A DNA stretch of 64,000 nucleotides. It comes from Silurus meridionalis (taxonomy: Eukaryota > Chordata > Actinopteri > Siluriformes > Siluridae). Positions 35,862-48,419 of the stretch are shown here, piece after piece. Location: contig NC_060884.1 in the NCBI RefSeq assembly GCF_014805685.1, forward strand, positions 10,199,356 to 10,263,355, given 5' to 3'. Position 1 is the first letter of the stretch. Each line of letters opens with the position of its first letter. The notes below the pieces were generated by a model, which was given only the letters and a program-made list of their open reading frames with translations, was not told where the DNA came from and ran no database searches. Position numbers and translations under genes: made by a program.

Positions 35862-36105
35862 TTCTCTCAATTTCCTTCCCTCTTTACTCTCTATCCTTTT
35901 ATTTCTCCCGCCCATTATTACACGTACTCCCCTCATTTCTTTCCTTTCTTTGTCTTGCTCTCTGGCACCTTTTCTCCTAATTTTTCCTCTTTTTCTCTTA
36001 GTTATTGTATCGCATTCCTCCCCTCGCAAGTTCGAACCTTGCCCGTGAAAACAGAGCAACACAAAGCACAAAGACAGAGTTGGGGATAGAGGTAGATCTC
36101 CAGGT
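35487..36105 (-). promoter_or_regulatory. gdf5 5' UTR and proximal upstream region
   Basis: Directly upstream of the gdf5 start codon on its own strand. CpG density stays high through exon 1 and its immediate flank (about 35200-35770) compared with the rest of the window. I see no strong TATA box; 'ccccattatagttttt' near 35645 on the minus strand is the nearest candidate. The far part is a pyrimidine-rich stretch with a (ct)n array. Confidence 0.45.
35809..35857. repeat. Microsatellite c-run and (ct)n
   Basis: Ten C residues followed by about 19 ct units, about 330-370 bp upstream of the gdf5 start codon. Confidence 0.96.
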
Positions 36106-36109
36106 GCTA

Positions 36110-37338
36110 TATATATGTGGGTGAGTACACCCATCACATTTCAGCTACCATTGTAGTAGACCTTCTCAAGGGACAATACTATATAGATAAAACTTGGACA
36201 TATTTTAGAGTAGTCAAGGTGCAGCTTGTATAGCAGTACAGATTTACTGTCCTCTAAAAATAACTCCACATACAGCTATTATTGTCAAAATAGCTGCCAA
36301 AATAAAGTGAGTACACCCTAAGTGAATATGTCAGAACTGTGTCCAAAGTATCAATATTCTTTGTGAGCACAATTGTTTTCCATAACTGCCTTAATCCTCC
36401 TGGGCATGGAATACACCAGAGCTGCACAGGTTGTTGCTGGGATCCTCTCACTCTTCCATAATGACATCACGGAGCTGCTGGATGTCAGACACATGGCACT
36501 TCTCCACCCTCCGCTTGAGGATGCCCCACAGGTGCTCAATAGGATTCAGGTCTGGAGACATACTGGGTCACTTCATCCCTTTCAGCAAGGCAGTTGTCAT
36601 CTTGGCAGTGTGTTTGGGGCTGTTTTCATGTTGGAAAACCCAGTTTCTAAATGGAGGGCATCATGTTCTGCTTCAAAATGTCATAGTACTTGTTGGAATC
36701 CATGTGTCTCTCTATGAACTGCAGTTCTCCAACAGCACTCATGCATTACTTTTGAAACCAGCATTTGTACCTGACTTACAGCCAGTTCCGAGTGGAAACC
36801 AGCTTGGAAAACCTCTGTATGACCCCGGCCACTGTACTGAAACATTCGGTTTCAGGGTGTTACCAATCTTCTTATACATAGGCCGTTTTTGTGGAGAGCA
36901 ACAATTCTAATTCCTAAATCCTCAGAGTTCTTTTCCATGAGGTGCCATGTTGAACATTCAGTGGTCAGTATGAGAAAAGTGTACCCAAAGCAGCAAATTT
37001 TAACTGCTCTAATACAAGATACATAAATTTGTATAGTACTGTTAACAGACAAAAACATAAACATGATCAATAAGACGTTTGGCTTTGCACAGTTAAACGA
37101 CGTACAGCTGTCATTTACATGTTAGGGTGTTCTCACTTTTTTGCCAGCTATTTCGACAGTAATGGCTGTTTGTTGAGTTATTTTCAGAGGACAGTTAATC
37201 TGTACTGCTACACAAGCTGCACATTGACTATTCTAAAGTATATCCAAGTTTCATTTCTATAGTATTTTCCCTTGTGAAGATCTACTAAAATGGTTGCTGA
37301 AATGTGAGGGGTGTACTTACTTTTGTGAGATACTGTAT
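36110..37338 (-). mobile_element. Tc1-like element, long inverted repeats, decayed
   Basis: The left end ('tgagtacacccatcacattt') and right end ('aatgtgaggggtgtacttac', then 'ttttgtgagatactgta') are inverted repeats of about 220 bases, each containing the inner 'aagtgagtacaccctaagtg'-type direct repeat. This is the IR/DR layout of many fish Tc1 elements. The inside is antisense transposase ('cataactgccttaatcctcc', 'gctggatgtcagacacatgg') with no long open frame. The length is about 1.23 kb. A second copy in the opposite direction is at 41665-42650. Confidence 0.88.
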
Positions 37339-37535
37339 ATATTATATACACAGTTAGATACCACTTTTAATAGTGCTATTCTGGATATGCCAACCTTAAT
37401 CAAATATCTAACAGTGTTTAATGTTCAATATATTTGCATAGGGCTTTGTTCCAGAAGCAGATTTACAGAATACAATATATGTATATTTGTAAAAAATGTT
37501 TTAAATTAATTCATATACGTTTATCCCTTTTTAGT

Positions 37536-38700
37536 TTATCCCTAATAAGAAAGCCAGTGGCGACAGTGGCAAGGAAAAACTCCCAGAGGTGGTATGAGGA
37601 GGGAACCTTTAATTGGAATCAGCCTCTAAAGTCCTCATCTGGGTTACCTCAAATGTCTAGTTATTAGAGTTCCACCATTGTTGAGGTAGTCAACAGTTCA
37701 CTGACACTTGAATGAAAAAACTGTTCATGGCAACTGTAGTCCTAAGCCTTTGCAGCCGACATGTTTATATTATTTACAGTCCAAATCCATCTTCATGGTT
37801 AGTGAGTTTAACCCTCCAAAATAACATCATGGACCTTTAGACTATTCATGGGGAACCATCTGCAGCGAGTCATCTCCAATTGAAAAGAACTCCATCCTGA
37901 GTGTCAGGATGAATCAGGGGGGTGGGAGATGGTAGTTCAGTGGTTAAGGCATTAGACTCTGGATTGGAAGGTTCAAATCCCCACACCACCAAGCTGCCAC
38001 CCTGAGCAAGGCCCTTAACCTTCAACTGCTTAATTGTAAGTCGTTCTGGATGAGGGCATCTGCCAAATGCCATAAATGTAAATGTAACTGCATCAGGCAG
38101 TTCTAGAAAGAAGAAAGGGACAAAATCACTGGTACCTATACAGCATGCTAAACTCGACATAGTGTGAGGGAGAGGTTGAGGGTGGGAGCAACAAGAAGAG
38201 ACTATCTATGACAAATAAAAGGGACAGCCAGAAGTTAATACAGACATGAGGGATCTCATTATAATTATATAATCATACATTACAATCATGACCCACCCAG
38301 ATCTGCTCCTTTACCAAAGAAAAACCTTTTCACAAAATGCATGATTAAACAAATATACCAAATAGCCTGCAATGGCCAAAAGTTCACTCGGGTACTGCGG
38401 CACGAGAACATTCAGTGCTGTATATGTCAGCAGTAACATTTTATTATCAATACGAAAGTTGATTGAGAGATTGTAATGTGGAGTGTATAAAACAGGGGTT
38501 ATTGGGTTATTTTTTGCTGGTCCTGGTAAAGGACCCTTGCTGCTGCATTCTGGACATATCCGTGCATTTGCTGGAATATCCAGACAATAAGGCATATCAA
38601 AGAGAATATTGGGATCAGGCATTAAATGTTTGTAGAATGCATTAAAAATTATATTACACTAATCCTGAATATCAAGCAAAACTTTTCCACCACTCACAAA
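37536..38700 (-). repeat. Dispersed repeat, copy 3, with SINE inserted
   Basis: The part 37536-37700 is the inverse of the module at 9050-9300 ('aaggaaaaactcccagaggt', 'gagggaacctttaattggaa'). The following 'gagttccaccattgttgagg' to 'gaaaagaactccatcctgag' also occurs at 41060-41260, so the two copies share over 400 bp. The part from 38095 to 38640 ('gctggtcctggtaaaggacc', 'tccagacaataaggcatatc') continues the same repeat as I recall it from other fish. A SINE interrupts it at 37918-38093. Confidence 0.65.
37918..38093 (+). mobile_element. tRNA-derived SINE, copy 2
   Basis: The A-box-like 'tggtagttcagtggttaagg' and B-box 'ggttcaaatcc' are spaced as in a tRNA-derived RNA polymerase III promoter. 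A body 'ccctgagcaaggcccttaac' and a tail 'gggcatctgccaaatgccat' then 'aaatgtaaatgta' follow. It is inserted in a dispersed repeat and is the best preserved of the three SINE copies of this family. Confidence 0.88.
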
Positions 38701-40590
38701 GGCCACATTGGAAACCTCTGATTAAACACATTTCATGATATTTCAATACACAAACTCACTTGCATACGTTCTGACATTCCTCATTTCGTTTTGGTTGCCA
38801 GATTAAAATATGTAGAACCAAGATTATCTCATTATTCCAACTTCCCGTGTTCCAGTCAATAAATCCAACTCGCATTCAAGACAGCATTTTTTGTTATATT
38901 ATAGTATAATATATTGTGCCATAATAGGAACTCTCATAAACCCTATATAAATGTTCTTTTAAATGATTTGACTTCACACCATATTTGATGCATGCTGTCA
39001 GTGTATTCACTCTACAACTATTTCACACATAAAATTTGCTGCAGCAATCCAGGCACATTAGTTTATCACACCATTAATCTCATTGCTGTATTAGAGTCAT
39101 AAATAGTAAGCTGTGCTACAGAAATAATTAGATGACAGAAGTCACCTTATGGTTATAGAGATTTGGCAGGAGCTACACCTTGAAACTGAAACTATGCATA
39201 GTTTTATTTGTGGAAAGGTTCCCGTTATGCATGCACGGTGTGCACTGTGCATTCATCACTACTTTCGTAATTCTTAACATAAAAAGGCTATTTTCATTCC
39301 CTTCTATTAAGTGACACTGTGATGTTGTTTTAATCTTTAACAAAATGAATAAAAAGTGGACTGTAATTTATCGTAAACATTATCTTTTTCAGGAAATGTT
39401 TAGCCTTTTATAGTCTAAGCATTAATTTTTTTTCACCATCATGAAATTATCATCATCATCGAAAGATATAATGATATATAATGCTAATATTGCTAAATAA
39501 TAGATCTAATTGCAATATATAATGCTGCCAGTAAACTAAAAGAGTTTCTGTTAGATAAGCAACTTCTTTTTTGGGAAGTATTTCTTGCAATACAAATAGT
39601 TTAATAAATGTAGCACGATCACACAGGTTTCTATAATACATTGCACCTCTAAAGTAGTATAGCTTTCATCGTGCTTTTGGTGCATTAAGTCTTATTTTAA
39701 ACAAAGATTTAATTTGAGATTTCACGTCCATAAAATGTATAAATGACATCTTCCTGTTCATTCATACATGGTCCATACGTTTATATATCCCCATCTCCGG
39801 GGTTATGGACCGTTTGCAATGGTATTCTGCAAACACCCACTCGGTCTTCGTTTATGGCAACCAACAGCCAACCTACATTTTGAAAGGAATGACACTCAGG
39901 ATCTAGAGTGTTTTTTGTGAGAAAAAGCCTGGTTTCCAAGCTGTTTCAGACTTGAGCACACCCATTTTGGATCGCCAAGGTGAAACTCACGATGTATACA
40001 TAAACATACTCAGCCAGGGGTGAAAACCGCAGCACTGGCATTCAAAACAGTGAACACAGCACATTTTATGCCTGACCATGCTACATGTACTCTTCTCTCA
40101 GGATGTTTTCAGAAGGGGGAGCTGAAGGGGAAAAAAGGAGGAAATGTCCACTGGCCTGCGGTTTACTAGCTCTCTGCTAGCATATGAGGGCAAGAACATT
40201 TCTTTTGTGTTCATGTTCCTCAACCCACACCTCTTCCACTGGCATCATGCCACTGTGCAAACTATAGCAGAGTACACTAGTGGTATCAAGGTACAGTGCC
40301 AGAGACAAAAGCCACATACATTGCTCAGGGGTAAGCATGAATAAGACAAATAAAGAGTGAGATTTTCCTGCCAAGAAGCCAGAGTTATTTGTTGTTACGT
40401 CTGTAGCTCTGCATCTGGTCAATGGATTATGTAAAACAAGGCCCATGCAGAAAAAAAAGAATGCAAAAGTACAAAAAGAAAATAAAGATTGAGGGAAATT
40501 TTAACACTCGTGTCACACTTTTTCTCACACTATGAATGCATATGTTTCCCAAAAAATAATTGGTTTAAAAATGTAATGAAGAAAAAAACA
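38700..40590. other. Intergenic DNA upstream of gdf5
   Basis: No repeat was recognised across most of this. Positions about 39780-40140 are less AT-rich than their neighbours, contain no identified transposon, and have no open frame with splice signals. Confidence 0.4.
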
Positions 40591-40591
40591 A

Positions 40592-40592
40592 C

Positions 40593-40672
<80 letters not shown>

Positions 40673-40673
40673 G

Positions 40674-40735
<62 letters not shown>
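40592..40735. repeat. Double (ta)n microsatellite
   Basis: Two ta arrays of about 36 and 27 units are separated by 'aaaacaggtg'. The text 'acaggt' occurs before each array, as if the array and its flank had been duplicated. Confidence 0.95.
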
Positions 40736-40849
40736 GGTGTCACATTTGTAGAACTTGCATTAGTCAGTTTGTCAAATAATGAACAGCACATGGAAGGAAA
40801 AGAGAAAATACTTTTTTTTTTATTCTGTTTTATTTGCATAGCACTTTTA

Positions 40850-41350
40850 GCAATGGACATTGTCCCAAAGCTTTACAAAAATAAAAATATGAACATTTAA
40901 AACATTTAAAAATGTTTAATTTAGAAATTAGATTAGAAGTTTATTCCTAATGAGCAAGCCAATGGCAACAGGTAAAAACTCCCTGAGATGGTATGAGGAA
41001 GGAACCAGACTCAAAAGGGAACCCATCCTAATCTGGGTGACATCGAATTTCCATTCATTATAGTTCCATCATTGTTGAGGTTATCAGCTGTTCATGGATG
41101 GAGATTGTAAAACTGGTGATGGTAGCCCTAAGTCATTGTAGCAGCCCAAAATCTTCTTCATGGTTCTTGAGTTTATCCCACTCGACAGTAACCTCGTGGA
41201 TCTTTAGACTGTTAATGTGGAACCACCGTCAACAGCAGCGAGTGGTCTCCAATCAAAAAGAACTCCATGCAGAGGTTGGGCATCAGGATTAATCAGTCAG
41301 GTCTGGTAAGTAGAAAGGGACGGGTACCTCAGCAGCATATGCGACTTGGC
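40850..41350 (-). repeat. Dispersed repeat, copy 4
   Basis: The inverse of the module in copies 1 and 2 ('acaggtaaaaactccctgag', 'caaagctttacaaaaat'), continuing with 'ccatcattgttgaggttatc' and 'aaaaagaactccatgcagag', which match copy 3 at 37660-37910 in order. Confidence 0.7.
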
Positions 41351-41411
41351 AGAGAGAGAGAAATAAAAGAGAGAAAAAGAGAGGGAGAGAGTGACAGGGA
41401 GAGAGAGACAT
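41351..41411. repeat. Purine-rich (ga)n tract
   Basis: Imperfect gaga repeats following dispersed repeat copy 4. Confidence 0.85.
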
Positions 41412-41664
41412 GTAATATTACGGAAAGGTAAGGAGTCATAGTTTTTCTTATGCCTTCACTTATATAAAATCTTTTTGGCATTCGAATTCTGGCATTAGAA
41501 AATAAAATAAGCCTGAAATAAAAAGTGCTATTCAGTTTAAGCAAAAAGTTTCTAACAAAATCTAAACATGACAACCATACCAAGAAAATCAAACAAAGCA
41601 AGAAAATCAACTTTGAGATTTAAGAATTAGAATTGTTTTTATCCACAAAGATGACCTAGGCTAT

Positions 41665-42650
41665 AAGAAGTTCAGTAACACCCTGAAACTGAGTTACAGT
41701 ATAGTGGCCAGGGTCATACAGAAGTTTTTCAAGTGGGGTTCCACTCGGAACAGGCCTCGCTAAGGGGCGATCAAAAAAGTTGAGTCCTTGTGCTGTGTGC
41801 CAGGTGCAGAAGCTGCTTAAAAAAGCAGATGCGTGAGTACTGCAGTATTGCTTTAGAGGTTGCAGAAGCAGAAAGCCCACTTGTCAGTGCTCAGATCATA
41901 TGCCCCTCACTGCAACAATTCGGTTTGCATAGACGTCATCCCAAAAGAGAGCTGTTTTTGCTGAAGACAACATGTCCAAAAGCATGAATTACTGGAACCA
42001 TGTCCTGTATTCTGATGAGACTAAGATAAACGTGTTTGACTCAGATGATGTCCAGCATGTGTGAGGAGTACCAAGAAAATTGTGTCTTGCCTACAGTCAA
42101 GCATGGTGGTGGTAGCATCATGGTCTGGGGCTGCATGAGGGATGCTGGTATTGGGAATCTGTAGCTCATTGAGAGAAACATGGATTCCAACATGTACTAT
42201 GACATTCTAAAGCAGAACATGATGCCTTCCCTTCAGAAACTGGCCCGAAAGGCAATTTCCTAATATAATAATAACCCCCAAGATTACAACTGCCTTACTG
42301 AGGAAGCTGAAGGTAAGCGTGATTGAGTGGCCAAGTATGGATTCAGGTCTGGAGACATACTTGGCCACTCAATCACGCTTACCTTCAGCTTCCTCAGTAA
42401 GGCAGTTGTAATCTTGGGGGTTATGGGGGTCATTATGGAGGAGTAGAAGAGGAACAACCTTTGCAGCTCTGGTGAATTCCATGCCCAGGAGAATTAAGGC
42501 AGTGCTACATAACAATGGTGCTCACTCAAAATATTGATATTTTAACAAATATCCAATATCCAAGTTACATTTCTGTCGTTTTTATAAAATATACTAAAAT
42601 GATTGCTGAAATGTAAGCGGTCTACTCACTTTTGTGAGATACTGTATATA
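41665..42650 (+). mobile_element. Tc1-like element remnant, rearranged
   Basis: The same family as 36110-37338 but in sense orientation: 'gggtcatacagaagtttttc', 'tcaagcatggtggtggtagc' (KHGGGSI motif), 'cccaggagaattaaggcagt', and the right end 'ctcacttttgtgagatactg' at 42625-42648. The 5' inverted repeat is missing. Part of the C-terminal coding region is inverted and duplicated (42271-42424), so no transposase can be read. Confidence 0.85.
42271..42424. repeat. Perfect 69-bp inverted repeat (fold-back)
   Basis: Arms 42271-42339 and 42356-42424 are exact reverse complements at all 69 positions, separated by a 16-base spacer. The left arm is sense Tc1 sequence and the right arm antisense. The spacer, 'gattcaggtctggaga', is itself the antisense of the Tc1 motif 'tccagacctgaatc', so the switch of strand lies at its left edge. 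Confidence 0.97.
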
Positions 42651-44067
42651 TATTTCTTTTGTGAAAGTATATGTTTTCCTAATGATTGTTATTTTACTTC
42701 TTTTTGCAGCATATGTATTTATGAGGTTCGTTTGTAATTAGTGCTTTAGGGCCCAAATGAGCTTAACAGTGTGAACTCACTCTAAGACGTAACGAAATGG
42801 TGACGAGCAAAAACAAAAATGAAGCAGAGAGAATATATCCTCATCTGACCATTACTGTAAACCATAGGTTGTTTAAATTGGAGTCTTATCGTTTAGTTAA
42901 ATTACTTATTTCATTTCTAATCTTGCGGGCTATATATGGATACAGATATACTGATTACTGGCATCAATATGTTGTAGATTAAGAAGAATCATTTGTCCTT
43001 ACATGTAGGCCAAATGGAAAGCAGAAAAGTTCCCCTGCTTATAGCTCCCTCTTGTGGTGAATATAGTCCATGTAGACCATAAATGTAACTCTTTCAACAT
43101 AATCTTGTTATACTTTAGTTTGCTGAATACTGACTTCATTTTAAATTAAGTTAAAAATAATTACAGATAATCTTGATCCAATACATATGTGAAAATAAAT
43201 CGTGTCTGCTTTTGGATGACATTTACTGCATGGTCAATATGGTCAATTATAAACCACTTGATTAAATAAATGTATTAAACCAAACTTGCCTTTCACAAAA
43301 TGTCATCTGATTATTTTAGACATTCTGACAACTCATTTTATCAGATATTTCGCAAAGTTCACCCACAGTTACATCTGGCTTTCTCTCTTTTTCTCTCCCT
43401 CTATATGTGTATGTATGTGCATGTGTGTGTCCATTTGTTAGTGGAAGGAAGAAGAAGTTTATAGGTTTGAATATAGGTGTGGGTTCTGTAAATTATGTCT
43501 TTGTGGTTTGAAATAGTCAGCTCATTCAGTTTCACCTTCCCCAAAACTATGCATCCCTATAAATATCATTACTTAAGCTTTAAAGTTTTACTACATATTT
43601 AATCATGATATTTAAAAATATATATATAATTCTCCAAATCAAGACATAAAACAATACCCGTGTTTCAATATAGCAATTATTACTAAATGATCACAGTGAT
43701 GAGAAACTATATTATTCTAAACTATATTATTGCTAAAAACATTTTGTTATAATTTTAATAGTAATTTTGTTTTTCAGATTTGTTTAATGCATACATTCTC
43801 AATAGAAATGAAATTGAATATATTTAAATTTCAGATTAAGTAACATTCTATAAGAGAGTTCTTATAGCAGCAACCAGGTATAATAATAAATAATAAAAAG
43901 GCTTTGAAAATGTTCAGTATTCATAACTAATTATGAATTCAGCTTCATAAGATAAAACAAATAATCACATTACTTTAAAAAACATTACATTAAAGAAATA
44001 TCAAGCTAAATAAACGTGTAACTAACATTTTAAATGTTATCTACTGCAGTAGCATCATAACACAATA

Positions 44068-44103
<36 letters not shown>
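44068..44103. repeat. Microsatellite (aaat)n
   Basis: About nine aaat units. Confidence 0.93.
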
Positions 44104-44330
44104 GTGATAAAACTTTTGCATGCTTACTGGTAGGTCTAAATAAGTTACTATACTTCCTATTTAACCTTATTTCCATACCATTTAATGCACATTACCTCTA
44201 TAACTGTGTAATTTACCCACAATTGTGAGTGTTTCATATGCTCATACATTGTGCACTCATTTTAAGTGTAAGAGGGCTTCTGGATCCATAAGCAGAAAGT
44301 TTAATCACAAATAAAAAACAAAGTTGGCAA

Positions 44331-44389
<59 letters not shown>

Positions 44390-44390
44390 C
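44331..44390. repeat. Microsatellite (aac)n
   Basis: About 19 perfect aac units. Confidence 0.97.
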
Positions 44391-45059
44391 AAAAACTGTG
44401 TGAACATTAGCCCAGGCCTTGCACAGGATAAAAGTCAATAATAAGCACAACTCACAAGTAACAACTAACCCTGGCTAACAAGGTGCTTTGTTCTTCTGTT
44501 CAATTTTCCAGTTTAATTTGAACTTTTATTAATTTTTTTTTAAAGTTGAAAGTTAAGTTATATTTAGAAAGTCTCAAGAAGTCATTAATAAGTTGTATAC
44601 ATTAATTAAAATGTAAGTCACTCTGGTTAAGCCATTGGCCAAAGACTTATCTTATTTCTTGTTCCCCTTGTTTTATTAAATTTAAAGTGAAAAATGTTTA
44701 CCCTCATGTACTTAATTTGTAATCTGATTTGCCAAAAACCAAAATGTATAAAGTAACTCATTTATTACTATAATTATTATTATTAATTTAGTCATCATGA
44801 TTTTGAACCTTGTTCATGCCTTGTCCAGCAGTGAAAGCTTTTTGGTGTAGGTTTTTACCTCACTATTTCAATCACTAGTCCAAAATTTTTTACTTAACTT
44901 TACTAAGAAGAGATTTCAAAACGAAAATAAGTCCTGAACAAACATTGGTGGTCAGCCAGTGTCATTTAGAAACAGTGCTATTTACTGAGTGGTCATTGGG
45001 AAAGAATTTAGGTGTAATAAATTTAGTCAGTACATACTGTTGAGTCTTTCAACTCGTAT

Positions 45060-45310
45060 ATCAGCAGCTGCTGATGTGACCACTATTGGGTTCAAAAGAG
45101 TAACTAATGTCTACACAAAAAAGTTGCAAGTTAGCAAGTCAGTGTTTACATTGCACATTGTGCACTTATATTTCTTACATTTGCACTATAGTAATTGTAG
45201 TGCCTTATGTTCCTATAATTTGCCATAGAATGCTGGGAGGATTCAGAGAGTAAACATTTCATTGTATAGTGTAACGACTGATTTCTGTGTATACAACAAT
45301 AAAGTCCATG
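45060..45310 (+). mobile_element. LINE 3' tail fragment
   Basis: The run 'tttacattgcacattgtgca' through 'aacatttcattgtatagtgt' to 'caataaagtccatgtg' is like the 3' UTR of Rex1/CR1-type LINEs (compare 7141-7188 and 24600-24900). No ORF2 sequence precedes it. Confidence 0.45.
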
Positions 45311-45555
45311 TGATTTCTATTCTGTGCAAACAGCAAGTAAATGATGGTGGGCTGGGGTGGATATGTCTGGGCTGAATGTTCTTCAGGTATTCACTCTCCA
45401 CTTATTGCATTATAAGACTGTCCCGATTAACTTGAACCATGTTGTCCCAAATTACTTCAGAGTAACTAAGTAAAACAAACTTTAACTTGCAGTACCGCTA
45501 TTTTACCAGGAGAGGGCAATGATATTACGGTTTTACCACTTTCACCGAAGATCAT

Positions 45556-45557
<2 letters not shown>

Positions 45558-45612
<55 letters not shown>
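45558..45612. repeat. Microsatellite (ca)n
   Basis: About 27 perfect ca units. Confidence 0.97.
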
Positions 45613-45614
<2 letters not shown>

Positions 45615-45711
45615 TTAATATATACAAATACATCCCCTACTTCAGCTAACTAAGTACTAAATGGCATCTCCCATTCTTAGATTTACTTACAGTAACTATA
45701 AATGCGCACTA

Positions 45712-45762
<51 letters not shown>

Positions 45763-45785
45763 AGTAGTAGTAGTAATAATAATAG
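45712..45785. repeat. Microsatellite (tta)n(tag)n(taa)n
   Basis: About 17 tta units followed by tag and taa variants. The Ile-rich then Asn/Ser-rich open frame across it is a product of the repeat. Confidence 0.95.
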
Positions 45786-46369
45786 TAATTATAAGAAGAC
45801 AAGAAGGAAAAAGGATATCTCATGTGGCACTACCAGTTATACTGGATGCTTTCATTCAGCCTAAAACTCTTAGGCCAGCTTATGTGTTTGTGTAATAACT
45901 GCTGTGAGATAACATAAAAGGAAGTTGTTTCAGGAACAGTGTTCACAGGGAATATAAACAATGTTGACCCTCTAAATAATGTTGAACATTTACTACTTCC
46001 TGGCTGCCATGAGCTCTGTAAAAAAAAATCCTATTCTTTCTGAGAGTGAATTGCTGAACTATAAGTTAAGCAGTACATTATGTGGCCTCAAATGTATAAC
46101 CTGTGCTTGTTAAAAGTCTCTGTTTCTGAATAACGTCCGATGTTTTTGGATTTTCCTCGTCCACTTTGGTTTTCGGAAACACTTCCTGTTTCCTGTTTAC
46201 TTTTGTGCTTTGGATACTGTTGGCATCATGTATAAACATTTCTCTTCATAGATTTACATGTTTCTCAAGTTTCATTTACAGGCTTCATGTCAGCCATTTT
46301 ACATTTGTGTTTATGTTAGAATCTGCAAATACTATTTACTACATTTCACTTCCGGTAGTCTAAAACTAC

Positions 46370-46493
46370 ACCAGAAAAAATATACAGTGTTTTTCCAAAG
46401 TTTTGAAATGCCTAGTCTTTTATTATTTACACCTACATGCTTCCTTTGTTTATATCCAACACAATTTAACGGTATGAAGACTTACTTTAAACA

Positions 46494-46572
<79 letters not shown>

Positions 46573-47130
46573 GTGAGTGTGTAAAGCTGTTCATTTATGC
46601 TAAGGGTGAAAATAAAGTTTAACATATGTACATTTATATATTGACCTTGCAATCCAGGTCAGGCCATTCCATGATAGATAACACTCCAGCTGAATACTTG
46701 CAATCTAAAGCACACAAAGCACAGAGCTTGGATTTATGCTTTGGATCATTGTCTTGTTGAGCTGCAGTTCAGATGAAATTGGGTGGCTTTAAAATATGGA
46801 ATACTAGCCATATTGGTTCAGTATTCCTTTCTCCCAGAATAAATCTCCTACCTCTGCTGCTTCAAAACAACCCCAAACCAATAAACGTCCACCTACAGGT
46901 TTGACAGTTGGTGTGGGGACAGTCTGATAAGATTGTTTCTTTTTTCTCTGTCTTACATAAGCTTTTGTTAGAGCCAAAAAGGTCAAATTTGGATGTGAAC
47001 AAAAGGAACAAGCATTGCAAAAATTATAAAAGAGTAGGTGTTCCCAAATTTTTGACAGGCACAGCACAATTTTTGCCACCATGTGACTTTGGATATAGAA
47101 TCGATCCACATCTGGAATGATTTCAAATAG
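46370..47130 (-). mobile_element. Tc1-like element remnant, antisense
   Basis: Left end 'tatacagtgtttttccaaag', inner 'caatttaacggtatgaagac', then 'ggccattccatgatagataa', 'cctacctctgctgcttcaaa' and 'taaacgtccacctacaggtt' are the antisense of a fish Tc1-like element, the same family as 15180-15590. The minus-strand frame near 46804-47000 keeps PTVKPVGGRLLVWGCFEAAE, the motif after the first catalytic Asp. A (ta)n array has expanded inside it. The N-terminal half is missing. Confidence 0.75.
46497..46569. repeat. Microsatellite (ta)n
   Basis: About 36 ta units inside the Tc1 remnant. Confidence 0.97.
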
Positions 47131-47159
47131 TTGTCCTTCAGTTTTCCTGGCCTGTGATT

Positions 47160-48415
47160 GTCTGGTTCGTCTGTAGCATTTTCTGTTTCATTTCATTTAA
47201 AACAACAGCATTTTCAGTTCCCATTTCCACCTCCATTTGATGACAATAGAACACACTGTTCACAATGGTTTCCAGTCTCAGGGGTTTATCAGACTGCCAG
47301 TTAAGGCAGTGCCAAAGGCCTGGGTGCAAATGCTTTTCGACATAGTAACAGTTTTTACACAATGTCTAATCAATGAATTCATTCGATTATCTGTCATAAT
47401 ATATTATATATTTAATAATATATAATTGATTAGATTATAGAAATATAAATAGAAGGTTGAATAAAGGAAATGTAGAAACATATTAGCATAAACTAAACCC
47501 AGGTAACACATGACAATTTCAATATGTCCAGAGAAAATGATTAGGAAAAAGATACATATTGAGATTATTAACTTGTGAGAGCACATAATAAAAGAAATCA
47601 GTTTAATATATGTAAACAAGATTACAATAGTAGTTATGAATGTTGAAGTTTATTAAACAGAAAAGGACAGGGAAATTGCAAGGGAGGTTCATTTCTATTT
47701 TACTTTTGTGAATCACAAAGGACAGTGAAAAGCCCCTGAAAACTTTATTTTGTATATACATACACATGCTCTCCCAGTAATGTCACAAAATTATGTATGT
47801 CGTATGATGTTATACAGCTCTCTACTTAAAAGCAATTACAATTACAATTAGTTCTACAGGTGATTTCTCTCCAATTCGAGATTTAGTTTTTTTTTCTAAA
47901 AGCCCTCTTCCACAAAGCACCACCCCCAGACCCAGACCAACACCCTTTCAGGATGGTAAGTTATCAGCACTAGCATATATAATGATGGATCCCTATGGTA
48001 CATCTCACAAACCAGATTTTATGAGCTTTGCTTACCAAGGCCTAGCATTCCAACTAATAGATTGGCCATTAGTTGGCCAATAGTCTAGAACCATGTGTGT
48101 TTTTGGGATGTATGCAAACCCCCGAGGCATTAGAATACTTCTGTATTTGGGTGACAGGCTCTATTGCAATTTCACAAAGGGACTGGATATGTGAGACTCA
48201 TCCACCCTCTTTGCACACATTATGGTGCCTGGGCTCAGAGTTTTGTCTGCTTATTTATTAATTAATTATTATGTGTGAGTTTCAGTCACTATTGCATTTT
48301 TGTATTTGTCTTGTATGTCAAATGTCTAATTGAGTTTGGTACATGACTTGCATGGATTACATATATAAAAAGAGACAATTATAATCTAATAAGAGTTTTA
48401 GTAAACTACTGCATA
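47160..48415. other. AT-rich intergenic DNA
   Basis: No gene or named repeat was recognised. Confidence 0.45.
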
Positions 48416-48419
48416 TATT

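Larger units (their letters stand above)
42660..45040. other. AT-rich intergenic DNA
   Basis: No gene or transposon was recognised. It contains two short tandem arrays listed separately. Confidence 0.5.

Noticed and set aside
37918..38093. tRNA gene
   Set aside because: A- and B-box-like motifs are present, but there is no cloverleaf anticodon stem or acceptor pairing, and the sequence recurs with a SINE body and tail.
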